Below, piece after piece: positions 24,101 through 35,940 of a DNA stretch of 64,000 nucleotides. A model generated the notes under the pieces. The model searched no databases. It was not told the origin of the DNA and saw only the letters and a list, made by a program, of their open reading frames with translations. The number at the start of each line of letters is the position of its first letter. Position 1 is the stretch's first letter. Made by a program: the position numbers and the translations under genes. The DNA is from Archegozetes longisetosus (Eukaryota > Arthropoda > Arachnida > Sarcoptiformes > Trhypochthoniidae). The DNA lies in assembly GCA_018873245.2 (NCBI GenBank), contig JAEMBT020000009.1, positions 6,301,180 to 6,365,179 of the forward strand, in the 5' to 3' direction.

Positions 24101-26939
24101 TTCATTTCTATTTTGACGACTTTGTTGGCTTGATCTAAAAATAGTGATGCCATAGACTATACCATTAATGTAATATCAAAAGTCTGATAAAATTACACCA
24201 GTAAACTTAATTATCTTAGACAGCATCAAGAAAAGTTGTCACTATGTCAACCTGCCTGTAATATGCATCGATTTGTTGTTAATTTGATTTCTAATGGCCA
24301 AAGCTGTTTTGGCGCTATAAACAGCACTTTAAAAGCTCTTTCGGCCCTATATCTAAAATTATGTTAATTAACGAAAAAAAGATTAAATAAATATTTTTTG
24401 GAGATAATTTTATAACTTTCATGAATCTAAATAAGAAAAATTTGTTGACATATCTAAAGTTATAATTTGCGCCAAAAGAGTGGCTGCAGTTTTTAATTTG
24501 CTTTCGATTACTATAAATAAATTGTAATGTTTCTCAACACCTTACAGTACTACTATAGTACGCTAGAGAACATGAAATCACAATCACAAAACATCTTTTC
24601 GGGTTGCTATCAAACAATGTTCAGTTTTTAACTGCAAACTTGTTTGTTTTTCATATAGGATAAAAATTCTCAAGAAATTATAATCTGAGCCGTAAAATGT
24701 ATAGAATTGAGTTGAGACTAATCTAAATTTTTCTAACTCTAATACTATTTTTGAAAATCATACAATTAATAGAAGCATAAGAATTAAGGATTTTGTCTAT
24801 CGTAACTAAGAAATTGATTTTTTAAATACAATAAATTATTATGAATAAGTTTTAATCTTTTATTCTTAAATCAAAATTTTGTTTCTAGCGATTTTGATTG
24901 TGATAAATGTTCAAACTACCGGTAGCACAACTTTTATATGTTGAAAGAAAATATTTTGTCTTTATTCCATACGATGAAAAACAAAGCCGTCAAAAGCTTC
25001 CGAAATTAGAAGAGAAAATCCCAACGGAATTTTCGTTCACCATTCATTCATTAATCATTCGTTCATTAAATATTCGAATTGACTCATCATTTGTTAATCC
25101 ATCCTATTATAAGACATATATTGATTTTGTAGAAAAATGAAACAACTCTTCAAATGCATCATAATTATTGTACATATTGCTCAAACAATTATATTAATAC
25201 TTCTCTGAGATAATTTGTTTGTTCAACAAAATCAATAGCAATACATTAGTTTCAATTCAAAGCTGTGAAAGTTGTATTCGCAAACTCCTTAGAGAATATT
25301 ACTCAGAGATTCTTAACAAATATAGTCAACAACTTCCTATTTCATCGATCATAAATCTTACACATATAGCTTTAGGTTAAAAACAGTTGAAAAATATCGA
25401 GAAATATTTGTATTCTATTGAAAAAGAAAATTTTAATCTTCTAACTCGAATTCATTTTTATTAACCAATTTACAATTATTTACAGATATATGGCAACAAT
25501 CGATCCATTTTCTCAGAAATACGATTGGATGAAATGTCACTCAAATTTGTTACTTTATATTTCGTGGTTACTCGGTTCGCTATTTGCTTTGTTCTTTGTC
25601 CCGAATACTACAACTGTTGAGTTTATTATGAATAATACTACTTATTATGATTGTCAGAATTATGTTAATATGAGTCCGTTCAAAGAGAATATGTTAATTA
25701 CAAGCAATTTTTTATTGACATTTATGGTACCATTGGTTGTAATGACAATTAGCTATCTTTCAATTATGAGGAGATTGCTAGACGACACTATGGTTAATAG
25801 TGAGGAACCTATTCGGAAGAATACTGAAATTCAGAGTAGAAAAAAAGTAAGAAACTTATAAATATATTTTTGCTGAAGATAAATTCTTTTTCAACTACTT
25901 AGTTAAAATTTTCATAAACCAAGGATTGCAAAATGAAATATGTTTAAATTCCGAAACTGAATTCTACTATAAATGCAGTGTTGCAGATTGCGCTCATCAG
26001 CAACACTTCATAAGTTGGAATTCTGGTTAGGTCTACCTTTAATATAATCTGAGTTTAATTTTAAAGGAAACATGGATACGACTTGTGACAATATAGCTCA
26101 CAATCTGTAGTGGAGCTTAAAATTATAGATTTCAAGAAAACTTAATTGATTGGTCAATGAATAGAATCTATATTTTGATTTTATTGACAGTCTATAAAAA
26201 TGATGACTGCGATGGTATTGTTCTACTGTATATGTTGGGGCCCTATCAAAACCTATCAAATATTGAGAATCATCTGGCCTGAACTACTCATATTCTGCAC
26301 TTCATCAAAATTCTACTCAATTATCACCACTAATTTCTCAGTCCACTGGCTTGCTATGAGTAACTGCTTCGTAAATCCAATCATTTACTCATTTATGAGT
26401 GAAAATTTCAGAGTAAGAAAATAAATAATAATTTCGCCTAACATATGATTCAAGTTTTGACTTTTGAGATCAAGTTTCTATAATTAAAAAGCAATTCGGT
26501 TCTAGTTATATAACAACTAAAATGTATCCAAAATGGTAGGAATCTCACAGAAGCTTGTTTTCAGTCAACAGCTAGTTCTTTCAATAAAGCAAATTCTGTT
26601 TTAATTTGCTATCTAACTTACAAGTTATAAGATTAAATAATACCAGGACCACAAATTTGATGTCAGACTGCTAGATAGAATTTTCTACAGAACATTTTTC
26701 TCCTAAGCTTAGTATAATGAATAATAATATTAGAAAATCTCTTTAACAAAGTGATGTTATCATTGAATCATCTGCTTTAATCACCTTTAAGGTCTACAAT
26801 AAGATCTAAGACTTAAGTCTTTATTGAAGAATATAATTGAATACTATTACAGTTAATATTTTATTCGCACTTTTTTCAGGCCAATTTTCGTCGGATGACT
26901 CGAAGATTTATTAGAGATCAAACTCGAGAGTCAACTTGA
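21152..26939 (+). CDS. Class A (rhodopsin-like) neuropeptide-type GPCR, four exons, 351 aa
   Basis: Exons 21152-21564, 25486-25846, 26191-26412 and 26880-26939 sum to 352 codons including stop, with all splice phases consistent. The N-terminus is short and carries a glycosylation-type Asn-Ser. TM1 contains GNLIVIM, TM2 has INMSISDA, and a Cys sits before TM3. The E/DRY box is ERYMATIDPF, split by intron 1. ECL2 carries a Cys (YYDCQNY), TM6 has CICWGP, and TM7 has HWLAMSNCFVNPIIYSFMSE (NPxxY). This is a plasma-membrane receptor coupled to G proteins. Its overall look is that of arthropod RFamide/SIFamide/NPFF-type peptide receptors, but the subtype is not resolved. Intron 1 is 3.9 kb and holds two transposons. 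Confidence 0.93.
22252..22771. mobile_element. Pogo/Tigger-type element remnant, 520 bp, in GPCR intron 1
   Basis: The left end is CGGTCAACCCTCC and the right end AGAGGTTTGACTG. The right end matches the CAGTCAAACCTCT terminus typical of pogo/Tigger. TA flanks both sides (22250-22251, 22772-22773). Subterminal CCTC/TCCGACA/TTCGACA motifs recur at both ends. A degraded fragment near 22540-22660 resembles the C-terminus of the transposase. It is an internally deleted copy. Confidence 0.8.
23480..24125. mobile_element. Foldback element 4 in GPCR intron 1
   Basis: The arms are about 190 bp. CAAAAGTTTGCTTCATTAAT occurs at about 23520 and its exact complement at about 24060. GAAATTGTCTGATGAAATAT and GAAAGCGTCAATCA are likewise mirrored. 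No ORF. The loop (about 23680-23940) is AT-rich without features. Confidence 0.85.
24290..24480 (+). repeat. Dispersed repeat, copy a
   Basis: The stretch GCTCTTTCGGCCCTATATCT ... ATTATGTTAATT ... TTTTTGGAGA resembles 31320-31480 and, inverted, about 31850-31960. It looks like an old non-autonomous family. Confidence 0.4.
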
Positions 26940-27224
26940 AAGCCAACAGATACTAATGAAGCACAAGACGCTAATTCGAATTGTTAAATCAAACAATTAA
27001 GTCAACTTATCTAAACATCTGCAAAATCTTAATTTGTCGTTCTGTTTATCTGCCTGTCAACTCTTCTATAACTTCAGTTGCTGTTCGATTGCACGAACTA
27101 AATACAGTACTGTTAGAATCAATATAATCTCAAAATGACAGTCAGCTGTTTCACTACCGAAAAGTAGCTACTGGCTATTCGGTACGGTAAGTAAAATTCT
27201 ATAACCTGTTATTCAAATGTCTGA
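26940..27224. other. Intergenic after the GPCR
   Basis: No gene or element recognised. Confidence 0.5.
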
Positions 27225-27228
27225 GAGT

Positions 27229-27745
27229 GCTTGTTAAAGTGTGGACTCAATGAGCGCTAGTGTGCAAATAGAGATTTGCTATATAGTAAAATACGGCACA
27301 TCGTATATAACTCTATAGGCACTGTAACATCACATAACACTTTAACGCTAAAGATTTATGCTTTATTTTTGAAAAAATTTACTATTTTAATAAAACTTAT
27401 TATTTGTACATTTTAACAGGTTTTATATCTATTTTTCAATACCTATGATCACAATTATGTTATTTTGAAAAACAAATTATATTAAGCTATAATTTGATCA
27501 CTTATTATGGAATTATTATAAAAAATATGAGTTAGAAATGAAGACCTATCTTGATTATACTTTTCAATTAAATAGTTGGTAAAAACTTGTTTAAAGTTAT
27601 TTTATCACAGTATTGACTTTGTTATGAAAGCATAGCTTTTCGGGTCCTTTATATGTGTGTGTATGTGAGAGTAGTTTAGTAGTAAAAGAGTTTCATTTAG
27701 CGCTCACCAGTCGTTCGAATCCACATTTTAACAAACACTTGCAGT
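27229..27745. repeat. Inverted pair of tRNA-like (SINE-like) sequences
   Basis: At 27670-27745 the + strand has an A-box-like TAGTTTAGTAG and, about 35 bp later, a B-box-like CGTTCGAATCC followed by ACATTTTAACAAACACT. The reverse complement of 27229-27275 repeats TAGCGCTCA ... TCCACACTTTAACAAGCACT. A complete tRNA cloverleaf is not evident, so this is either a pair of tRNA-derived SINE fragments or a foldback element with tRNA-like arms. Confidence 0.4.
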
Positions 27746-27848
27746 ATGCTTTCGGCTTATAGATTATAAGTGGTCTGAGGTGTCATTCATGGTAATAATA
27801 ATGCTAATAACAGGCCCAAAGCTAAATATATAAATAGCTTGGTTATAA

Positions 27849-29753
27849 ATATAGACTCAACTTTCGGGGAATTAAAATCTTAAAATTGTGGAAGTAAGAT
27901 AGGAATAAAAAAGACCATTTTGGGGAACAAAAATTAGGAATTTCAAGTAAAAATTTTAATGAATATTCTTCAAATTCAATACAAAAAGCGGTTATATTTA
28001 ATTACATTTAAGTGTTCAATGTTAGCTTCAGTTAAGTTGCGTCTGCGGTCTGACAAAATTAATTTATAGATTGAGAAAGAACGTTCAACGTTAACAGTAA
28101 CTAGTGGTGCATATTTAGTGAGCATTTTCAACTCATAATCATTACCATTGTTTGTAATTCTTTTAAGATCAGGATTTTTAAGCAATGAATTTTGCAGTTT
28201 TACTAAAGCTTCATCTTTTAATTTAGATTTAACATCATTTAGTATACTTATCTGCTCAGACATTCTTAATCCATCAGTTTCTAACTCCTCAATACTTTTG
28301 ATTAAGAATTCAAACTCAGAAATTTCAATGAAATCATTGCTTAAATCATTAATATCTATAAGCATTTTTAAGTTCCTGATGACTTTTGAATTTGAATCTA
28401 AGCTATTAATAAAATTAACAACTTTAGAATAATTAGCTGAATAATAAATTGCAGTCTTAATCCAAGTCCCCATCGAACTAACACTGGATTTGGTGGTAAT
28501 GGAAGTCCTGTTTCAGTTCTAAATAATTGTTGTCTGTAAGCTGATTTTCTTAAAAGTCTTTTTGTTAAAGAAATAAACTTATCCACCAATGGATTTCGAG
28601 TCCTAATTTCTTCACATACTCTATGCATTGCATGTACTAAACATGTTACATGCATTAAATTTGGAAATGTTTCCTTAAGAACTTTGCCGACTTTTAATGT
28701 TACAGGCGCTTGATCAGTGACAATTAATCTGAATTTGTTATAATTGACACCATCCGAGAATATTTTATTTATAGCGTTATTAATTACTTGTAATATAGAT
28801 GAATGATTTGCAATTTCAACCCTTTGGCACTTTACAAGCATTGCTTTCGACATTTTACCATTTAGAGATCCAATCAATACGTTTATAATATATCTTTGAC
28901 AGACATCCTGGGTTTCATCCACTAAAAGATAAAAGTCATCATTGCCCAAGACATCACGAATTTTTTCAATATTTGAATCATAAATATCTTTAACATAATA
29001 GTTTCTAAGAGTTTGTGGATTTGGCTGATCCTTTTGGTGTATCTACTCAAAAATGCTTTCAGCTCAGGATTCACGAGCTTATGTAATGGGATGTCTGCTG
29101 AGAGAAATGCTTTTGTTAATTCGGCAAAATATTCATTTTTGCGTTCAGAAGTCACAGCATTTTCCATAGTAGTAGTGATGAATTGTTGCCTCCTTTGTGG
29201 TTCATTTACATTCTCAAACTTTTTTTGATGTCGTTGTGTCCTGTTATGTTTTACCACACGATCTTCGATGTGATTTTCATCATAATTAATACTTTCATCA
29301 CAAATGGCACACATTAAAACATTGAATTGATCTACTTTTAAAGTAGACTTGTATTTATTCACGACTTTTAAAAGTTTTGAACGAATTGAAGCTTTAGTCT
29401 TTGGCATTTTATTTTGATAAATAAATCAAAATTTCTCAATAATCTCACTCACGAATAGCCAAAACATAAATGGTTAGTACAGCTGTCTTTGAGTCCTCGA
29501 ATATAGGAATTTAAATCTTAATCCTTAAAGTTTGAACTTCGCAAATATTTATCAGATAACTCAAAGACTTAGGAAAATCCTACCTTTGGGGGAGATTATA
29601 GAAAGATAAGGAATTGTTATCACGATTGGGGTATTGTGGGGAAAACAAACATATTTAAAATAACTCTTAATTACTAGATTTGTGTAGAAAAACATTTTCC
29701 TAAAAAAGGGAATAAAAATAAAAAGTAGGATTTTACTAAAAAGTTGGGTCCAT
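27849..29753 (-). mobile_element. hAT element, 1.9 kb, with 8-bp target duplication
   Basis: GGTTATAA lies on both sides (27841-27848 and 29754-29761), the 8-bp duplication expected of hAT. Near the left end is AGACTCAACTTT; the right end reads AAAGTTGGGTCC, its imperfect complement. The transposase relic fills the centre. Confidence 0.8.
27976..29407 (-). pseudogene. hAT transposase with two frameshifts
   Basis: The frame starts at ATG 29407. The N-terminus holds a BED-like finger (MCAICDESINYD, then HNRTQRHQKK) and the family segment IPLHKLVNPELKAFLSRYT. A -1 type shift near 29030-29050 moves it to the frame with VDETQDVCQRY, HVTCLVHAMHRV and PNPVLVRWG. A second shift near 28470 moves it to TWIKTAIYYSANYS and the dimerisation domain VNVERSFSIYKLILSDRRRN. 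Same architecture and order as the transposase at 75-2042, but clearly diverged. Inactive as it stands. Confidence 0.88.
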
Positions 29754-32460
29754 GGTTATAAAACTAATTAACTATTGAATCATCAAAATATATTCTATTT
29801 TATACGTTTGATGTCTAAGTATATAGAAATGTGTAAAACATTTTTCCAGGGTCTACAAAAAAAGCTATAAACATAGAGAAATAACTTTTTTAAAACAATA
29901 ACTTCCTTTAAAACAGAATTGATTGGCTTTACTCTATTTTTGGATTGATCATTGCTTGCATCATGTTCAGCTTTCATTGTTTCATCATGAGATGAAAAGT
30001 TAAGCTCAAGTTTAATATTGAGTGGGAGAAATTTTATCGGAATTATATTCGAAGGTTTTATGAGAGATTTTGATTTGAGAAATGAAAAACATCAAAAGTA
30101 TTGACTGCTTATACACAGAATCACAGGCTTTACCTAAAAATTTTTCTTCATTTTATCTCAAAACCATTCGAGCCGTATGTGATCAGAATGATGATCGCAA
30201 GTTTTTTGTTAACTACTTTGATGATTTCGTAATTACTTATGGTTTTTGAATTATTGAGACTCTAAATTCAGCTCTAATTAACTTTATTCATTTATTTTAT
30301 TTGATATAAGTTTAGATATCAGATTTTTCTACTTTGATCAATAATAGTTTGATATGCATTCAAAGGCATCTTTTTATCAACTTCCCAAAAATGTATAAAC
30401 TAAAAAATTTGAACAATGTGGTGTGGGACCTGAAGTCATAGTATGTGATCTACAGTTCTCATTCTATAAAAGATTGAGTTGTGAACTGAATGTCCAGAAA
30501 AGCAAGATGATTGAAACTTTGAATTAAATCACTTGATTTCTCAGAATATATACAAATCGAAGTTTCATGACTTGAAAAACTTTACATATGAAGGTCAATT
30601 TAAAAACCGGGTATAGCCGTTCGATTCTATTTGAAGTAAATCCTTTAAAAAGAGTCTCTTATTTTATGATTTGTAGTTTTTGCTATAGAACAATGTAAAA
30701 GATTTACACATCAATATTTGTTTCAATCTGAACTTTATTTTAAGATTACTAGTAAAAGAAATATTGAAGACTACCTTCAAGTTAAAAGGAAAATCCAATT
30801 ACTAGGAGTTTAGAATCTGATCCAATTTTTGATATTTTTAGCTTGACTTCAGTAAAGTTTGATACGAACCAGAGATTACACCAATAATCTTTTGTATAAT
30901 ATGAAATTCATTGTTATTTTTATTTTTATCTTTATACTATCAAAAATTTTAAGGATAAGACTTACTAGAGACTTATCTCTATGTTATTTTGCCATTAGTT
31001 AAGAGTCGAATCAAAACTTGTACTAGTATGTATATCGTATAACTTAATGTATTCGTTTTGGTGTTTTAGTTTCAATGTAAGGCTCCTCTTATTCTTCTTC
31101 TTCAGAGAAAAATATTCATAGCCTTACATATGACTAATAGAGATTAAACTAAATTATATCTACTATACATTATTTGATTATGTGTACTAGGTTGAGCTAT
31201 TAGATTATTATATTATATTGGAGAAGTGGTATTGAACTTTTTAAAATAATTATACATGTGTTTAATTAAATCAATGCTTATTATTTGATCTAAGCTTTTG
31301 TATGATTACAGTATATGCGGTCAACGCTCTTTCAGTGCTAAATCTAAAATCTGAGACAAAACACTAGAATTATGTTAATTTGTGAAGGAAAGAATGAGAT
31401 AATTAGTTTTTGGAGAATCCATAAGCTTTATGGGTTTACGAAATGAAAAAAATTCTTAAAAGTCCAAAGTTACGACTTACAAATTGTATTACCCAAATAA
31501 TAGATTATTGATGAAGATTAAGTTAGATTAATTGATGTTATAAAATATTAGTACGAAAATTCTACAAATAACTAATAAGCTTAAAGTTTAAAATAATTTT
31601 GATGATTCGTCCATTGGTTAATAGTTTGAAAATTTAGAAATCTTTTAAACTATCCAAACCTTAATTGAATGAATAAAAGTTTTTTTTAAATACTCATTAA
31701 GCTTCAAATTAAAGGTTACTCATATCATTACTAAATGTTGAATTAAAGGTCTAGAAAATTAGTCAAAAATAGCTTAGACATCATTTTTACTATTTTTAAT
31801 GTTAAGTTACGAAATATGTTTTGAAAAATGATTGGAATTATATCGAAAATTCTTATAAATTTTCTCAAGAATAGTTTATTTCATTCTTTTCATCATGAAT
31901 TAATATGATTTTAGAAATTTTATGAATTTTTGAATTTAGGGCTGGAAGAGTTTCTACAATTATATTAATTAAGGGCTAAATCTAACATTAAAATTTTTTA
32001 TTATGTTAATAAGAACTTAATGAAATGAGAAGTGTGTAAACACCTAAATGACATGTGAATAAAATTTTAACTTCATTAAAATTGATGTAATTTTCAATAA
32101 CTTTTGAGTATCATTTTCTCACATCAAATCTGATTTAAAGAGCAAAATGACTGGACATGTAATACTTAAAAAGAATTTCTATATTACCTAATAACCATTT
32201 ACCAGAATAAGATTCCTTCTGAATAAATTTAACTTTTAAGGGACTTTAAATTGTGCCACATAGTCAGATGTGTTAAGTGAGAGTGATCCACTGTGTTCAC
32301 GTAAGTACTTATTTGGAAGGAATTAGAATCAGGTTCGTGCAGTCACAATTGGTACTCCATACGAGTCAGATTCGAGTCGAGTCAGGGTAGAGATTAAATA
32401 GATTTAAAATAGTTGAACTTATATTAAGTCAGAAAAATGTCTTGAAGAGTTTTTAAGGCT
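29754..32460. other. Non-coding, AT-rich
   Basis: No gene seen. Between about 31320 and 31960 lie two inverted copies of the dispersed repeat noted at 24290. A 60-codon minus-strand frame at 29977 has no motif. Confidence 0.5.
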
Positions 32461-32517
32461 CTCTAGAAACCTGAAAAATTCAAAAAAGCTCTGGAAACAC
32501 TAAAAACCAGTGGAGTA

Positions 32518-32565
32518 TTCTAGAACATTCTAGGATAAGATGTAATATTCTAGAAATTTCTAGAA
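32518..32565. promoter_or_regulatory. Candidate heat-shock-element-like cluster
   Basis: TTCTAGAACATTC (32518-32530) contains three alternating TTC/GAA pentamers. TTCTAGAAATTTCTAGAA (32548-32565) contains four with perfect 5-bp spacing, the consensus recognised by heat-shock factor. Further TTCTAGA and TTCCAGAA motifs surround them. No gene start lies within a few hundred bases, so this may be only a palindromic repeat. Confidence 0.3.
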
Positions 32566-32639
32566 TATACTAGAGACCTGTAGGTTATTTTAAAAGTTCC
32601 AGAATGTTCTATAATCTCACACTAAATTAAGGATCTATC

Positions 32640-34213
32640 TGGAAAACACATTTTTTGGTATGAAAAGGGGCCACTATACAAAATTTTTAAATACTTATAA
32701 ATTTATTCATTTATTGCATTGAATTTGAGTCTTCGGGTGATCTCGAGTCAAAATCAATTCAGATTGCGATTTGAATAGACTCAACTTGATTTTTCCGAGT
32801 CTAATTAAAATCTGCTTCGATTCAGCTTGTGCGAAGCACTAATCACGATATCTCTCATTTTTAAATAGAAAAATTTAATAAACAGCAAAATTTTACCTGC
32901 GTGCGTTTTACAAAAATCCTCACACAAAAAATGTATCAATAACTATGATGAAAATCACTTTTGTTCACCAGTTTGTTCACTAGAAAATCCTGATCCGAGT
33001 TACTGCTTAAGTAGTCTGATGAACAGGTATAATCTTAAATCTGTTTACACGACTAACAATCATAGGCTCAGTCCTGATTTTTCGGACTTCGTATAATGAG
33101 GAGGGTTCTAAAAGAAACTTTTATCGCTATAAATTTATTCTTATCGTAAATTTACAGCTTCTGCGAATCCAATCACTTGCCCTCAAGACTTTAGATCGGA
33201 TTACCATAGCAACTAGCAGTAATTGGTGAGTGTATAACATAGATTTCTAGTTATGAAAATTTCTTAATTTTTATAATGGTCATCATTTGATTATTAAAAT
33301 ATACAAAAATGCAAATTTTGAAGATTTAAAAAGAGGTCTTGACATTAGAATACCTGAAAAAATACTGGAAAATTAAATTTATATTGGTTATTATAAATTA
33401 ATCCTAGCATCTACAAAGACCGAAAAGTATTTGATCTAATTATTTGAGAAAAATAACTAATTGTATTAAAATATACTTGCATAGTATTATGAGATTTATA
33501 AATATATTTTACCAAATCTTCTTGAATAGATCACATTATATAGCTAATTAATAGAAAATTATCTCCTTCCAAATTTATTAAAAGCTATAAATTGTTACCA
33601 GATAGAGGTCTTTCAGTCATCAACACAAGGAGATTCTTTCTTGTGTTGAATATTCGGAGAAAATGAATATCAATTCGAATCATGCAATAAAAGCTTAAAT
33701 ATAAAACTTTAATGTACCGCTTTCCTGGTTTTTGAGGTCACTGGAATATTTTAGGGATTCACTGAACTTTTCTCGAGAATATTGAAAGCCGGAAATTTTG
33801 AAATATTCATTGGGTTATGACAAAAATTGCTGACTTGTGAAAGTTATGAAAGCTTAAATTCTTGTCCTTCGAGAAATTTTCGTATTGCTAGAAATATGAA
33901 TGTAATATTTAAATTCAGAGGCATTTCAAATTGTGATTTAGTTGAACTGTGAAAACGAGACAAAATAAGTCAATAACATTTTCGTTATTTTTGATCATAT
34001 AATCTGAAATTATCATGGTTGTAATAAGTGCAAGATAAACAGAGCTCTATTTTTTCATTAATTAATTTGATAATAAAGTCGTTCAATAAGTTATCGAGTG
34101 CCGTCTATCGTATATTTATTAAAAATTAGACATTTGACCACACCATCAAAAATAGCAAATTTATCATTCGGTCACTAATATCTTTTGTTCAGCATTACGG
34201 TTAATGTGAAAGG
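32640..34213. other. Non-coding, AT-rich
   Basis: Nothing recognised apart from a small hairpin near 33620-33650 (AACACAAG ... CTTGTGTT). Confidence 0.5.
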
Positions 34214-35278
34214 GGGTTTCCAAAAACTGCCTATTTCAAGCACCGTCATATCCCAGCAATATATATATATATATCATTGGAAAGGTCTTGAAGAGTAGAT
34301 CAACTTAGTCTATAGACTCAACTTGGCAGCTCGTGTCCTAAGGCCGCTAAAGGGCGAAAACTGTACACCCGCCCCAATAGAATATAGATATGATTTAATC
34401 ATGGTTTTATACTAAATCGACTATGCTGAGTCCATATTTCGAGGTTGCATTATGACATCTCTTATAGCTACTGAGATGTGTGACCAGACCCTGGATTGAG
34501 CAGGGGTCATAATGGTCTTAGGGGGATGGTGGCCATCCAGGAACCCGCTAGGTGGACCTGGACAGCTCAACCTCTAGGGGTGTCTGTTTAGACAATTGGT
34601 TGCTCATGCCAGCCCTGGACTGAGAGCGGGGGCTTGGTAAGGCAGTCAGCAGACCCCTCAGAGTCAACCATTCCTCCTGGCTTTTTATTTAAAAGCCAGA
34701 GGGAGAACGCACTGGGTGCCCAATTGCTGGTTACGCCAGCAATTTCCCCTAGGTCGCGTTAGGTAAAACCCACTTTCTTAAATGTTTACTATTTTCCTAT
34801 TATTTATGTTTTTGTCAAAAATCTATTATTTTTTTAATTAAACCATAGCAGTGGGTGCTGGGAGTACCTCATTATACAAGGCATAGTCCGGACTGCTAGT
34901 GGATGGGGGACTTCAAGAGCACACCTCCTCGCGATGTCCCCTGGTAACACAGATTGTGGCTAAGATGTTCTTTATTTACGTATCTACTTTAAACTAGTAA
35001 CTCACTCTATCTCAGTAAATATAAGAGACATCGAAATGGAACCTCAAAATATGGATTCAGCATAGTCGACTTAGTATAAAACCATAACCAGATCATATCT
35101 ATATTCTATTGGGGCGGGTGTACAGTTTTCGCCCTTTAGCGGCCTTAGGACACGAGCTGCCAAGTTGAGTCTATAGACAAAGTTGATCTACTTTTCAAGA
35201 CCTTTCCAATGATATATATATTGCTGGGATGTGACGGTGCTTGAAATAGGCAGGAATCCCATAGTCTGTTGGAAACCC
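34214..35278. mobile_element. Long-TIR element with a GC-rich core
   Basis: The arms are about 265 bp each (34214-34481 and 35014-35278) and match closely, including GAAAACTGTACACCCGCCCC and its mirror. The outermost bases are GGGTTTCCAA / TTGGAAACCC. The core (34482-35013) is far more GC-rich than anything nearby and holds several strong hairpins: CTGGCTTTTTATTTAAAAGCCAG as a split palindrome near 34679-34701, and TTGCTGG-TTAC-GCCAGCAA near 34724-34743. No ORF of useful length. Superfamily unknown. Confidence 0.8.
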
Positions 35279-35940
35279 TCTTTGCCTAGAAAAGCATTGA
35301 AAAATAGGATAGCAGAGTAATCCTAACTCTACAGTGTCAAAGTAAGCCTCAAAATCTTACTGCTCCATAAGAAAATTTTGAATGAACTAGCGTAATGTTA
35401 AAAATTCTAGAGCAACCTTGCCTCACATCATATTAATTTAGTATAACTCATCTCTTATTTAAATTTAAGTAAATTTAACAAAATTTAATAATTCTTTTCA
35501 TTTATATCAATAAAGTAAAAGTTATTTTAATAATTAATTAAATGAATTAAAAATACTTATGATGTGTGCTTTTATTTATTTTCACAATTCATGTTTAATT
35601 TAATTAAGACTTAGCTTCAATTGAAACGAAAACTGATCAAAAAACGTTTACTTAGCATAGTTTGATGACATTCGCTTTGGTTCTCATACTTTCAAATAAT
35701 AATCAGTGCTTTTGGTCTAGTTTTCTCTAAATCTCAATTCTAAACGTACTTTAATTATTGGCAAAAGTTCTGATACTTTAGCCTTTTATCAAATAAACAC
35801 TCTATTGATAACTATAATCGCTCTCAAGTATTTAGTCGCTAACCAAATATCACATCAATTATTATTGACTTAACGAACGGTTAGCAAAAGTATTCAATTT
35901 GAGAAATAAATATAGTTTTAGAAAATCAATTTGGTGAAAA
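35279..35940. other. Upstream region of NAGLU
   Basis: AT-rich DNA. It should contain the promoter of the next gene, but no specific site can be supported. Confidence 0.4.

Noticed and set aside
24907-25140. 77-codon frame in GPCR intron 1
   Set aside because: The receptor reads correctly from 21564 to 25486 without it.
27670-27745. Functional tRNA gene
   Set aside because: A- and B-box-like motifs are present, but no acceptor stem or full cloverleaf could be drawn.
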